Below, one piece after another: positions 26,632-35,200 of a DNA stretch of 47,786 bases (position 1 is its first letter; each line of letters starts with the position of its first letter). The translations under genes and the position numbers were made by a program. Under the pieces are notes generated by a model. The model did no database searches. It had not been told where the DNA came from and saw nothing but the letters and a program-made list of their open reading frames with translations. The stretch is from Clostridiales bacterium UBA7285 (lineage in GTDB: Bacteria > Bacillota > Clostridia > Peptostreptococcales > Anaerovoracaceae). Where the stretch lies: the NCBI GenBank assembly GCA_002472145.1, contig DKRJ01000015.1:1-47786 (forward strand). The letters are read 5' to 3'.

Positions 26632-27651
26632 TCACTGATACCTGCGGGACGGGGTTTTAAGGATCACTTCAGCCATGTCGAGGGAGATCGTGAAAGGCTC
26701 CGTGAAAGCGTCGAGTTCCAGCGCGATAACGTCCGGGAATGATCTTGCCAGTTTATAGCAGTCCTCAAAGGCGAGACGCTTCAGGTCGAATTCGCTCGCG
26801 TAATCGTCGGGCATCTGCTCTTCCTGCGAAAATACCGGCAGGTACCGCTTACCCTCTTCATCCTCCAGAAAATCAGGCTTCCCGCTCACCGGGAGCGTCG
26901 GAACGATCAAAACGGAATCGTGGAGACACGCCTGCAGCCATTCGAGCTGCTCGCGCGTTTTTTTGCTTAGGAAACGGCTCTTGAGATAAGCAAGCGTCTT
27001 ACCGCCCTCGAGCATCTTATCCGTATAGTCGCTGTCGCTCTGCTTCTGGCAGTCACTGCCGCTCTGATTCTGATGATCGCTGTCGCTCTGATTCTGAGAG
27101 CCGCTGCCGCTCTGCTTCCGAGCGAGATATTCCTCGAGAGTCAGCCCGCTGTCCGCTATCTCCTGCGCGGTCTCCGGGCTTCCGACGTATCTGTAGTGCC
27201 AGCACTCGTGGCTGTATCTGTGTATGAAACCGAACTTCGGGAGGATCGGATATATACGCCCGAAGATCTCTGTCTCCGCGTTCAGCGCGTCGTTATCGTC
27301 TATGACTTTCCCGTCCTTTATGAGGCAGACGTCGACCGCAAGCCCTGTATGGTGCTCGCTCGTCCCCGGGACGGCGGCGTATTTTTCGGCATACCAGAGC
27401 CCGAACTTATCGGTGAATTCGTCCCAGATCCTCTGCTGATACGCCTCGTCACGGTAGGCCGAGTCGAGATCCACTATGATGTTCTCCTTCTCGGCGAGAT
27501 ATTTTTTCAGTTCCAGATAGTGCGCGGCCGTCTCCTTTTCCACCAGGAATTTCCTGCCGCGGTCGTTCGTGACGGACACGAGTTCCACAGTACCGGCGAA
27601 GTCATGAGGGATCGGATTTTCGCTGTCTACTACGATCAGATAATCAGGCAT
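26632..27651 (-). CDS. VanY-type D-alanyl-D-alanine carboxypeptidase fused to an SseB-like domain
   Basis: This protein has about 339 residues. Residues about 1-175 are a peptidase M15B/VanY domain with SAYRDEAYQQRIW, PGTSEHHTGLAVDVCL (first zinc ligands His and Asp) and ECWHYRYVG (last zinc His). A repetitive linker of Gln/Ser/Asp/Asn leads to a C-terminal domain of about 120 residues that looks like the SseB N-terminal family (LEWLQACLHDSVLIVPTLPV, YLPVFSQEEQMP). No signal peptide is visible, which is odd for a cell-wall enzyme. I start at ATG 27651, because the GGAGG lies inside the longer TTG frame. Confidence 0.85.
   Translation of the reverse strand: MPDYLIVVDSENPIPHDFAGTVELVSVTNDRGRKFLVEKETAAHYLELKKYLAEKENIIVDLDSAYRDEAYQQRIWDEFTDKFGLWYAEKYAAVPGTSEHHTGLAVDVCLIKDGKVIDDNDALNAETEIFGRIYPILPKFGFIHRYSHECWHYRYVGSPETAQEIADSGLTLEEYLARKQSGSGSQNQSDSDHQNQSGSDCQKQSDSDYTDKMLEGGKTLAYLKSRFLSKKTREQLEWLQACLHDSVLIVPTLPVSGKPDFLEDEEGKRYLPVFSQEEQMPDDYASEFDLKRLAFEDCYKLARSFPDVIALELDAFTEPFTISLDMAEVILKTPSRRYQ
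27029..27121. repeat. In-frame imperfect tandem repeat in the VanY-SseB linker
   Basis: Three to four imperfect copies of a unit of about 30 bases (ctgtcgctctgattctg-like) encode the Q-S-x-S-D-x-Q-N-Q linker between the two domains. Confidence 0.7.
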
Positions 27652-27789
27652 GGCATATACCTCCAACAAAAAAATAAATCCTTCCCGCCGAAAGGCGCGG
27701 TGATCGTAAGTATTATATCACGCGCGCCTCTTTGACGAAAAGGTAAACGCAATCATTTGAGGCTATGATTTGAGTTTCTGCCCGGGGAT

Positions 27790-28023
27790 CTACGCCCGGT
27801 CCTGAGTTTTGTCGAATTCGTCCTTCATTTCAAGTATATGGCAGGCAGAGCACCCGTCCGCTCTGCCGCACCCTGCCGATGAGCTGCACCCAGCCGACGA
27901 GCCGCACCCGCCGGAACATTTGCTGCATTCTCCGCAGCCTACCCCGTTCCTGACGCAGTACCTCACCGCGAAGAACATGCATACGCCGATCACGGCTAAT
28001 ATCACCAAGATTATCAGATTCAT
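27790..28023 (-). CDS. FeoB-associated Cys-rich membrane protein
   Basis: This is a 77-residue protein with one N-terminal membrane segment (NLIILVILAVIGVCMFFAV). A Cys/Gly/Ser-rich tail follows (CGECSKCSGGCGSSAGC, then GCSACH), as in the FeoB-associated Cys-rich family of Bacillota. I place the start at ATG 28023, so the hydrophobic segment begins at residue 2. The frame opens 9 bases earlier. It is the last gene of the feo operon. The Cys cluster could bind ferrous iron during uptake, but its role is unproven in the family. Confidence 0.85.
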   Translation of the reverse strand: MNLIILVILAVIGVCMFFAVRYCVRNGVGCGECSKCSGGCGSSAGCSSSAGCGRADGCSACHILEMKDEFDKTQDRA

Positions 28024-28066
28024 GCGCCACACCCCGGAAAGCGCTGCTTTCCCTTGCGTTCCTAAA

Positions 28067-28315
28067 TCACATCCCGAAAAGCTTACGCTTCTCTGCCTTT
28101 TCTTTTTTGATGCTGCCGACCTCGTAGCCGGTGTCGGATATCGCCTTGCGCAGCGCGTCCTCGTCGAGTTCGTTTTCGCATTGTATAACGGTCTGCTTCT
28201 TCGAGCGCGACGAACTGACCTTTTTTACGTCGAAGCTCCTGCGGACGGCGTCGTTTATATGGCTTTCGCACATGCCGCACATCATTCCTCCGACTTCAAC
28301 AGTATATTTCCACAT
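28067..28315 (-). CDS. Heavy-metal-associated (HMA) domain protein in the feo operon
   Basis: This is an 82-residue HMA/ferredoxin-like metal-binding domain. The metal site is GMMCGMCESH (CxxC, about residues 13-16), and the second half DEDALRKAISDTGYEV is typical of the fold. The family usually carries Cu(I). Its position between feoB and the Cys-rich gene suggests that it serves the ferrous iron system or protects it. The tail is Lys-rich. Confidence 0.88.
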   Translation of the reverse strand: MWKYTVEVGGMMCGMCESHINDAVRRSFDVKKVSSSRSKKQTVIQCENELDEDALRKAISDTGYEVGSIKKEKAEKRKLFGM

Positions 28316-28406
28316 AGATCATTCTCCGATAAATCTCTGACGCTTCGGGATCACACGATCCCCTGATCGTCCGATCGTCCGACTTTATCCGATCGTCCGG
28401 CTTTGT

Positions 28407-30569
28407 TCAAATCCTTCCGGCGTTCGCCTCCACGGCGCTGAGTTTCTCCGGTCTGTAATCCTTCCACGGATTCGGACGAAGGATGAAGTACGCCGCCAAA
28501 GCGCAGACCGCGAACGCAGCTATCGTTCCGGCGTTTACTCCGCCGCCCGCGATCATCGATCCGATCTGATACGTGCAGAGCGAGAGGAAATATCCCACGG
28601 CCATCTGGAAGCCGAACGTGATCCAGCCCCATTTTTTCGTTCCCTGTTCGCGGAATGCCGTAGCGATCGCGACCATGCAAGGAGCGTCAAAGATATTGAA
28701 GAGTAGGAAACTCATACCGACGAGCCTGCTGCCACCGAACATGGCGCTGATCGCCGCGGCGACGTCTTCCTGAGCGTCGCTTGCCGCGTGTGCGAGCATT
28801 CCCAGAGTTGCCGTAGCCTGTTCCTTTGCCACCTCGGCTGATACCGACGCGACGGCGCCCTGCCACGTGCCGAATCCGAGTGGCATGAAGATCCACGCGA
28901 GCACTTCGCCGATATATCTGAGGAAGGAGTGGTCGATGTCGTCGGCGAGGAAGCCCGATGTCCCGAAGTGCATCAGGACCCAGAGAACGATGCACATCGC
29001 AAAGATGATCGTTCCGGCTTTGATCATGAATGCTTTCGCTCTCTCCCAGACGTGGATCATCACGCCTTTGAACGTCGGAAGGTGATACGCCGGCAGTTCC
29101 ATTACGAACGGCGCCGGGCCGCCCGAGAAGTATTTCGTTTTCTTGAGCGCGATTCCGCCGAGCACTACGATGCCGAGACCGAGGAAGTACATCCCCGGCG
29201 CGACGAATTTGCTGCCCGGAAAGCAGACGAGCATCATCATCGCGACGATCTCCATCTTAGCTCCGCAAGGCATGGACGTCGAAAGCATTATCGTCATGTG
29301 GCGGTCCTGTTCCGTTTCGATCGTGCGCGCCGCCATGATGGCAGTGACCCCGCATCCCGTTCCGATGAGCATCGGGATGAACGATTTGCCCGAAAGTCCG
29401 AATCTCCTGAATATCCTGTCCATGATGAACGCGACTCTGGCCATGTAGCCTGAGTCCTCGAGGATCGACAGGCACAGGAAGAGCAGTATCATCTGAGGGA
29501 CAAAGCCCAGCACCGTGCCTACGCCTCCGATTATTCCGTCGACGAGCAGGCTTATCAGCCACGGAGCTGCTCCCGCGGATTCCAGAGCGTGCGTTGCGCC
29601 GTTCGTTATCCAGTCTCCGAAGAGCGTATCGTTAGTCCACGTCGTGAGCCAGTCGCCCACGGTCGTTACCGACAGATAGCAGACTCCGAACATGATCAGA
29701 GCAAAGATCGGCAGCGCCAGGATCCTGTTCGTCACGACTTTATCGATCTTATCGGACACCGTCAGGTTTCCCTTGGCGCCTTTCTTACGTACCGTATCAC
29801 GGACGAGTTTCTGTATGTAGAGATAGCGCTGGTTGGTGATGATGCTTTCCGCGTCATCATCCATCTCCTTTTCGCAGTCCCTGACGTGGCCGTCGATGTG
29901 CTCCAGCGTCGCCCGGTCGAGTTTCAGGGATTCCGTCGCCTTATAGTCGCGCTCGAAGAGTTTGACCGCGTACCATCTGAGCGTCGCCGGATCTACTTTG
30001 TTTGAGATCGATTCCTCTATGTGCGCTATCGCGTGCTCGACGCTTCCCGTGAAGACGTGAGGGAGTTCGCCTTTTCTTCCCGCCTCCGCGGCTCTGATGC
30101 AGAGTTCCGCGGCTTCTCTGGTGTTCTGGCCTTTGATCGCCGAGATCTCGATCGTCTCGCAGCCCAGTTCCTCTCCGATTTTCTTCGTGTCGATCTTATC
30201 GCCGGTCTTTTTGACGATGTCCATCATGTTGAAGGCCAGGACGACAGGTCTTCCGATCTCGACGAGTTGTGTGGTCAGATACAGGTTGCGCTCGATGTTG
30301 GTCGCGTCCACGATGTTTAAAATGACGTCCGGTTTTTCGTTTACGAGATAATTCCTTGAAACGACTTCTTCGAGCGAGTACGGGCTGAGCGAATAAATGC
30401 CCGGGAGGTCCTGTACCACGATCTCCTTATGCCCTGTCAGCCTTCCCTCTTTCTTTTCTACTGTTACGCCCGGCCAGTTGCCGACGTACTGAGTGCTTCC
30501 GGTTAGATCGTTGAACAGCGTCGTCTTTCCGCAGTTCGGGTTGCCCGCAAGCGCTATTTTGATAGCCAT
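28407..30569 (-). CDS. feoB: Ferrous iron transport protein FeoB
   Basis: This 720-residue membrane protein imports Fe(II). The N-terminal G domain has GNPNCGKTTLFN, DLPGIYSLSPYS and the NKxD-like NMMD. Then come the GDI helices and a Gate-rich membrane part, including MLIGTGCGVTAIMAARTI and SMPCGAK, with the conserved membrane Cys in both Gate motifs. Length and order are normal. The ATG is 23 bases after the feoA1 stop. The C-terminal end is followed by three GATCGTCCG-like direct repeats (about 28365-28400) before the HMA gene. Confidence 0.97.
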   Translation of the reverse strand: MAIKIALAGNPNCGKTTLFNDLTGSTQYVGNWPGVTVEKKEGRLTGHKEIVVQDLPGIYSLSPYSLEEVVSRNYLVNEKPDVILNIVDATNIERNLYLTTQLVEIGRPVVLAFNMMDIVKKTGDKIDTKKIGEELGCETIEISAIKGQNTREAAELCIRAAEAGRKGELPHVFTGSVEHAIAHIEESISNKVDPATLRWYAVKLFERDYKATESLKLDRATLEHIDGHVRDCEKEMDDDAESIITNQRYLYIQKLVRDTVRKKGAKGNLTVSDKIDKVVTNRILALPIFALIMFGVCYLSVTTVGDWLTTWTNDTLFGDWITNGATHALESAGAAPWLISLLVDGIIGGVGTVLGFVPQMILLFLCLSILEDSGYMARVAFIMDRIFRRFGLSGKSFIPMLIGTGCGVTAIMAARTIETEQDRHMTIMLSTSMPCGAKMEIVAMMMLVCFPGSKFVAPGMYFLGLGIVVLGGIALKKTKYFSGGPAPFVMELPAYHLPTFKGVMIHVWERAKAFMIKAGTIIFAMCIVLWVLMHFGTSGFLADDIDHSFLRYIGEVLAWIFMPLGFGTWQGAVASVSAEVAKEQATATLGMLAHAASDAQEDVAAAISAMFGGSRLVGMSFLLFNIFDAPCMVAIATAFREQGTKKWGWITFGFQMAVGYFLSLCTYQIGSMIAGGGVNAGTIAAFAVCALAAYFILRPNPWKDYRPEKLSAVEANAGRI

Positions 30570-30592
30570 TGATTCCGCCTCCTGATGCTTTG

Positions 30593-30838
30593 CTATTTCA
30601 TTTCCAGAATGTCCGCGTCCGCCTTCCTGAAGGAAAGCTCGTACCCGCGCACTGTGACTTCCACGGGGTCTCCGAGCGGCGCCTTCTTACGCACGTAGAT
30701 CTCGGTACCTTTCGTGATGCCCATGTCCATGATGCGCCTCTTTAAAGCGCCGTCTCCGTGGATCTTAACGACCGTGGCCGTTTCGCCCACCCCGAGTCTC
30801 TCAGTGTCTTCATCTTCTGCTGCCTCCTTCCGCGGCAA
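30593..30838 (-). CDS. feoA: FeoA protein, with apparent frameshift at its 5' end
   Basis: This is an SH3-like FeoA domain (LGVGETATVVKIHGDG, RRIMDMGITKGTEIYV, GYELSFRKADADILEM) that binds FeoB. The open frame begins at TTG 30838 without a good ribosome site. In another frame, AAGGAGG and ATG 30813, which overlaps the stop of the upstream feoA (ATGA), read MKTLRD, the usual FeoA N-terminus. One added base near 30797 would join MKTLRD to LGVGETATV. So the gene has either lost a base, or the assembly is wrong there, or the odd TTG start is used. Confidence 0.8.
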   Translation of the reverse strand: MPRKEAAEDEDTERLGVGETATVVKIHGDGALKRRIMDMGITKGTEIYVRKKAPLGDPVEVTVRGYELSFRKADADILEMK

Positions 30839-31046
30839 AAATTTTTTCCGCCATTTTTGCCGATATCACAAGTCTGGTCGATTTGACCGCGACTATGACG
30901 TTGCCGTTTCCCGCCGCCGATACGCCGGTGACCTCCGTTCCGGGAACAAAACCGAGATCTTCGAGGTGCTGCCGCACTTCCTGAGTCCCCCCGACGCGCG
31001 CTACTATCGCTTTTTCTCCGCCTTTCAAATATGTCATCGGCATCAT
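30810..31046 (-). CDS. feoA: FeoA protein, second copy, first gene of the feo operon
   Basis: This 78-residue FeoA domain has YLKGGEKAIVARVGG, HLEDLGFVPGTEVTG and a C-terminal VIVAVKSTRLVISAKMAEKI. ATG 31046 has AAGGAG 10 bases upstream. The longer frame from 31079 would begin almost at the transcription start suggested by TATAAT at 31098-31103, so I rejected it. Two feoA genes ahead of feoB are common in Clostridia. The stop overlaps the natural ATG of the next feoA. Confidence 0.9.
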   Translation of the reverse strand: MMPMTYLKGGEKAIVARVGGTQEVRQHLEDLGFVPGTEVTGVSAAGNGNVIVAVKSTRLVISAKMAEKIFAAEGGSRR

Positions 31047-31097
31047 CGCCGCCACACTCCTTTTTTGCTGCACGATCATTCATATCGGCGCCGCGTG

Positions 31098-31142
31098 ATT
31101 ATATATTTCTAACTACAATTTCTTTACTCTAATTCCGGAATT
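31098..31142 (-). promoter_or_regulatory. feo promoter region with palindrome AATTCCGGAATT
   Basis: Minus-strand TATAAT (31098-31103) lies about 50 bases ahead of the first feoA. No good -35 is visible. A perfect 12-base palindrome AATTCCGGAATT at 31131-31142, with CTC/GAG flanks, stands between the feo operon and the divergent DtxR-family gene. It is a candidate operator for that regulator. Confidence 0.5.
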
Positions 31143-31180
31143 GAGTTTAATACTTTTAACTTTTGTTGTTAATATATAAT

Positions 31181-31209
31181 TTGGGGTTTTTCTTTTTTTA
31201 TGGTATGAT
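31181..31209 (+). promoter_or_regulatory. Promoter of the DtxR-family regulator gene
   Basis: TTGGGG, 17 bases and TATGAT stand about 105 bases ahead of ATG 31314. The intergenic region is very AT-rich compared with its surroundings. Confidence 0.5.
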
Positions 31210-31313
31210 TTCTTAAGCGCCGAACGTGGAATGCGGCGGCTGAGATCGTGAACGCGGGCAAATTACATAAAGCAAGCCAAAGCACATATGACAAAGAAAG
31301 GCAGCATCGTACT

Positions 31314-31781
31314 ATGAAAAAGAATGAAAGCGCCGGGACCGAACCGCGCAGACGCAGTAAGACCGCGGGTTCCAAGCGCGACGAGTTCGTCGGCGATCCA
31401 GGGAAGACGGTCGAGGACTACCTCGAGGCCATCCTCATCGTGCGCGAGCGTCAGGGCTACGTGCGCTCGGTCGACGTCGCCGAACAGCTGGAGGTCTCCA
31501 AGCCGAGCGTCACATACGTGACTAAAAGGCTTAAATCGCAAGGCTACATCGACACTGACCACGCCGGGATGCTTCTTTTGACCGAAGAAGGCGAAAAAAT
31601 AGCCTCCTCCACGTATGACAGACATAAAACGCTGACGGAGTTTTTTGTCGCGCTGGGGATCGACCCGAAGCAGGCCGGGATAGACGCGTGCAAGGTCGAG
31701 CACGACATCAGCGAGGAAACGTACCGCGCCCTCTGCGAGCATGCCAGAGCGGGAAAGCAGAATAAGAAAAAATCCAAATAG
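31314..31781 (+). CDS. DtxR/MntR-family metal-dependent transcriptional regulator
   Basis: This 155-residue repressor of the DtxR/MntR family probably controls the divergent feo operon. After a basic N-terminal extension (about 25 residues) come VEDYLEAILIVRERQGYVR, the winged helix (VDVAEQLEVSKPSVTYVTKRL) and the dimer/metal domain with HKTLTEFFVALGIDP and ACKVEHDISEETYRAL, which supplies the usual Glu-His ligands. There is no SH3-like third domain, so it is the short MntR-like form. ATG 31314 is the start that fits the family. The frame opens 66 bases upstream. Mn(II) or Fe(II) cannot be told apart by sequence alone. The neighbours favour Fe(II). Confidence 0.9.
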   Translation: MKKNESAGTEPRRRSKTAGSKRDEFVGDPGKTVEDYLEAILIVRERQGYVRSVDVAEQLEVSKPSVTYVTKRLKSQGYIDTDHAGMLLLTEEGEKIASSTYDRHKTLTEFFVALGIDPKQAGIDACKVEHDISEETYRALCEHARAGKQNKKKSK

Positions 31782-31784
31782 TGC

Positions 31785-31812
31785 GTGACTGCGCGCGATT
31801 TTGTAGTATACT
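31785..31812 (+). promoter_or_regulatory. Promoter ahead of cobalamin riboswitch 3
   Basis: GTGACT, 16 bases and TATACT stand about 39 bases ahead of the aptamer P1. The -10 is good and the -35 moderate. Confidence 0.45.
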
Positions 31813-31850
31813 TTATTCGGCAGCGATGTCATACATTAAATTTAATAGTG

Positions 31851-32132
31851 TGCCGGGATCACCGCGGTACGCCCGCGGAAAAAAGGAATGGGGTGAGAAG
31901 CCCCGCACAGAAACGGTACTGTAAGCGTCAGGCTATTCCCAAACGCAGCGCCGCGCATACTAAACGCAGTTCCAGCGTATAGCGAGTTCCAGCGTATAGT
32001 GCAGCAAGCGCCGCGCGGACGCATCCGATCGATGCGTCATCCACTGCTTTATCAGCGGGAAGGAAGGAAAAAGCCGCAGGCCCCTCTTTTAGCGGGGCTC
32101 GAGGCGCGAGTCAGGATACTCAGATCTCGGCA
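31851..32132 (+). ncRNA. Cobalamin riboswitch 3 (plus strand)
   Basis: The aptamer boxes in order are P1 TGCCGGGATC/GATCTCGGCA, GGAATGGGGTGAGAAGCC, ACAGAAACGGTACTGTAAGC, CCACTG, GGGAAGGAA and GAGTCAGGATACTC. The peripheral stem between ACTGTAAGC and CCACTG is longer than in the other two copies and holds a short repeat (agttccagcgtat, twice). A terminator and the large surface protein gene follow. Confidence 0.95.
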
Positions 32133-32175
32133 GGATTATCGGCGTTCCCGGTAATAGCCAGAGCATGAATACGTT

Positions 32176-32208
32176 TGCGTCGGAAAACTTTTTCGGCGCA
32201 TTTTTTAT
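32176..32208 (+). terminator. Riboswitch expression-platform terminator (large surface protein)
   Basis: The stem TGCGTCG/CGGCGCA is followed by TTTTTTATT, directly after the conserved ACGTTTGCG element that is also present in the other two cobalamin leaders. Confidence 0.8.
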
Positions 32209-32254
32209 TCTCTTGCGGGCGAAGCCGGCGGACGCAGAAAGAAAGGAGTAAGTT

Positions 32255-35200
32255 TTGAAAAAGCTAAAGAGATCCCTTGCTGTGCTGCTCGCGCTGGTCT
32301 TGCTTATCTGCACGGCGGCAGTCCCGGCCTTTGCGCTGGAGGCGAACAAAGTAACGTTCGTCGTCGAAGACGCGGCGGACGGCAGCGCCATCACGGACGC
32401 TGAAATCGTTATCACTTACGAAGAAGAAGACGAAGACTGGAACACCTACACCGAGACCGCTCATCCGAATTCGGACGGCACCTACGACCTCTACAGGTAC
32501 TATAACTACGACGTCAAAGTCACTAAAGACGGCTACGCCGACTATTCCGAGACATATTCACCGGATGTGAGCGGCAAGACCATCACAAAAACGATAAAAC
32601 TGAATAAGAAGACCGCCGACTACGAGACGGCGAACGCATTCAAAGAGCGTTTCGACGCCGAAACGGGAGCGCTGCGCCCGCAGTACGGGACGGACACAAA
32701 CATCTGCGAGTTCGTCAAAGCTAAACTTGCCGGATACACAGGCCTCGACAGCACCGGCGTCACAGTCGCACTTAAGTCCGCCGACACTCCTGAAAGGATC
32801 GCCGCTGACGGGACGATCACCTACGTAAACGGCGGCCTGGACGCTAGCGGGTTAAACTTCGCTAACGTGGGATGCGTATTTACGTTCAAGTGCGGCTCCG
32901 CCTCGGTCGACACCAAAGAGCGCACGGCGACGGTCTGCTGGGACAGAAAGCACTATAACTCTAAGATAAACGAAGAAGCCGACTCCCTGTCTTTCGACAA
33001 GATCAAAGGCGAAAACGCATCGGCGGACGAAGTCACGAAAAACTTAAGCCTTCCGCAGATCCTCGGCACCTCCGCGCGCAGTTCCTGGTCCGTACTGAGT
33101 TGGACGTCGGGCGACAGCGGCATCATTTCCGTCGGCGAGGCTTCGGCTTTGACAACGCCTGTGACCGCGACGGTCACGAGACCGGAAAAGGACACGAAAG
33201 TCACCCTCACCGCGACCTTTAAAGCCAACGATTCCAACCTCAACAGTTATGTCGAGAAGCCGGAGGATTTCGCGACAGTCACGAAGACCGTCGACGTGAC
33301 CGTAAAAGGCACCGGCTCCGCGGCTCCGAGCGGGGAAGAACTCCTCGCCATCCTGAACAAATATTACACGAGCGACAGGATCAAGGATTATGACACGCAG
33401 GGAGACGTCGACCTCTCAGCCGTCACCGGAGACCTCCAACTGCCCCGCTATACTAGGATCAAAGACGAAGACGGCAATTACGTCTTTAACAACAAAGAAA
33501 TAACCGTAACGTCATCCGATGATAGCCTCGCAAAGGTCAACGGCTACCGCGTTGCGATCGACCCGTTCGCCTCGGGAGACGGAAAAGCCGAGCTCACGGT
33601 CAGTTTCACCAGAGAAGGCGTGACCGTATCTAAAAACATCCCCGTCGCCGTAGTCATGCTCAACGACGCGGCTCTGGACCCTGAGATCGCTAAGATGGAG
33701 ACCGCGAAGGCCCACTACTTCGACGCGATAAACGACAAACAGTATGCAGGTAAAGATTCCGTCACCGGGGATCTCCATCCGTTCCAGTCGATCGTGGTAA
33801 ACTCCGACAGCACCGTATCCTGCGTCTACAATGTGGCAGAACTCACGGGCACCGGCATCATCGCGGACGGATACTTTGACACAGATCAGTCGGAGCAGAT
33901 GGAAGCCGCGGGATACAATAAATTCAAGTCCTCCGACACGAGCATCATAAGCCACGAGTCGCTCGTAGTCACCAGACCTGAAAAGTCAAAGAAAGTCACC
34001 GTCACTTCCTGGCTCAGCAGCGAAAAGTACGGCGAGCTCGCGAAAAAGCATCCTGACAACGAAAAACTGCAGAAACTGTATAAACAGGAAGTTTCTGTCG
34101 AACTGACCGTTGTCGGGACCAAAGACCAGACCGAACCGGGCGGATCTGAAGACCCGGGCAGCGCCGGAGCGACGGAAGCAAAGGTCACCATCGTCTTCCA
34201 GGAGCAGAAAAGCACACTCGGAACAGTCTATGAAGGCTTCGCCGTCTCCAGCGGCGACGCCGCAAAGTACGGATACGAGAAGCCTGCCGGATTCGAGAAC
34301 AAAGTGACAGTGCTCGACGCGATGGCCGCTATGATGGCGGATAAATACACGGATTTCAAGGATCACCCTGAGCAGTATCTGAAGTACTCGGGCGGATTCG
34401 GCTCGCTGATGATCGGCAAAGCGCTGACTTATAACTTCGGCTTCTTCATAAACGACAAATACCCTGTTTACGCGGATCGCCCAAAAACCGGTTCCGTCGC
34501 CGGCGACACAGTCCTCGCGGACGGCGACTACCTGGCGATATTCGGATACTTCAGCCCGTATTACGCGGATAAGTACGTTTATTTTTCAGACAGGGACGTC
34601 ACCGCGGAATCGGGGACGGAATTCACGGTCAATGTGCTGGGATATTACGCGATGATGGATCACACTCCTGCGGCACAGGAAGGCGTCACCGTCGCCGTGC
34701 TGAAAGACGGTACTCAGGTCACGACTGCCGTTGCCGATAAAGACGGCAGCGCTAAGTTTAAGATAGATGACGCCGGCGACTACGTGCTGACCGTCGTCTC
34801 TATCCCGAATGACGAAAAGTGGGGAGATTACTTTGTTGCTCCTTACGGGAAACTGAAAGTAAACGCCTCTGCCGAGCCGGGCACGGATCCGGATGAACCC
34901 GGTGAACCGGGCGAGCCGCATGATTATCAGATCATTTCCGGCAGCGGATCCGAATGGAAGAAAGATTCTGAAAGCGGGCTGACGCTCACTGCTGACGGTC
35001 CGTTTGAAAAGTTCAAGTCGGTCTCGGTCGACGGCTCCGTAATTTCCGCGGATAATTACACCGCCGTTTCCGGCAGCACCGTCGTCACGCTGAAACCGGC
35101 TTATCTGAAGACGCTCAGCGAAGGGACGCACACGATCAGCATCGCATTCTCAGGCGGCAAGGCAGACGGCACGTTTAAGATCGCGGCCGCGTCAAATCCG

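Noticed and set aside
27029..27121. CRISPR-like repeats
   Set aside because: The repeats are imperfect, lack unique spacers and are in frame inside the VanY-SseB gene.
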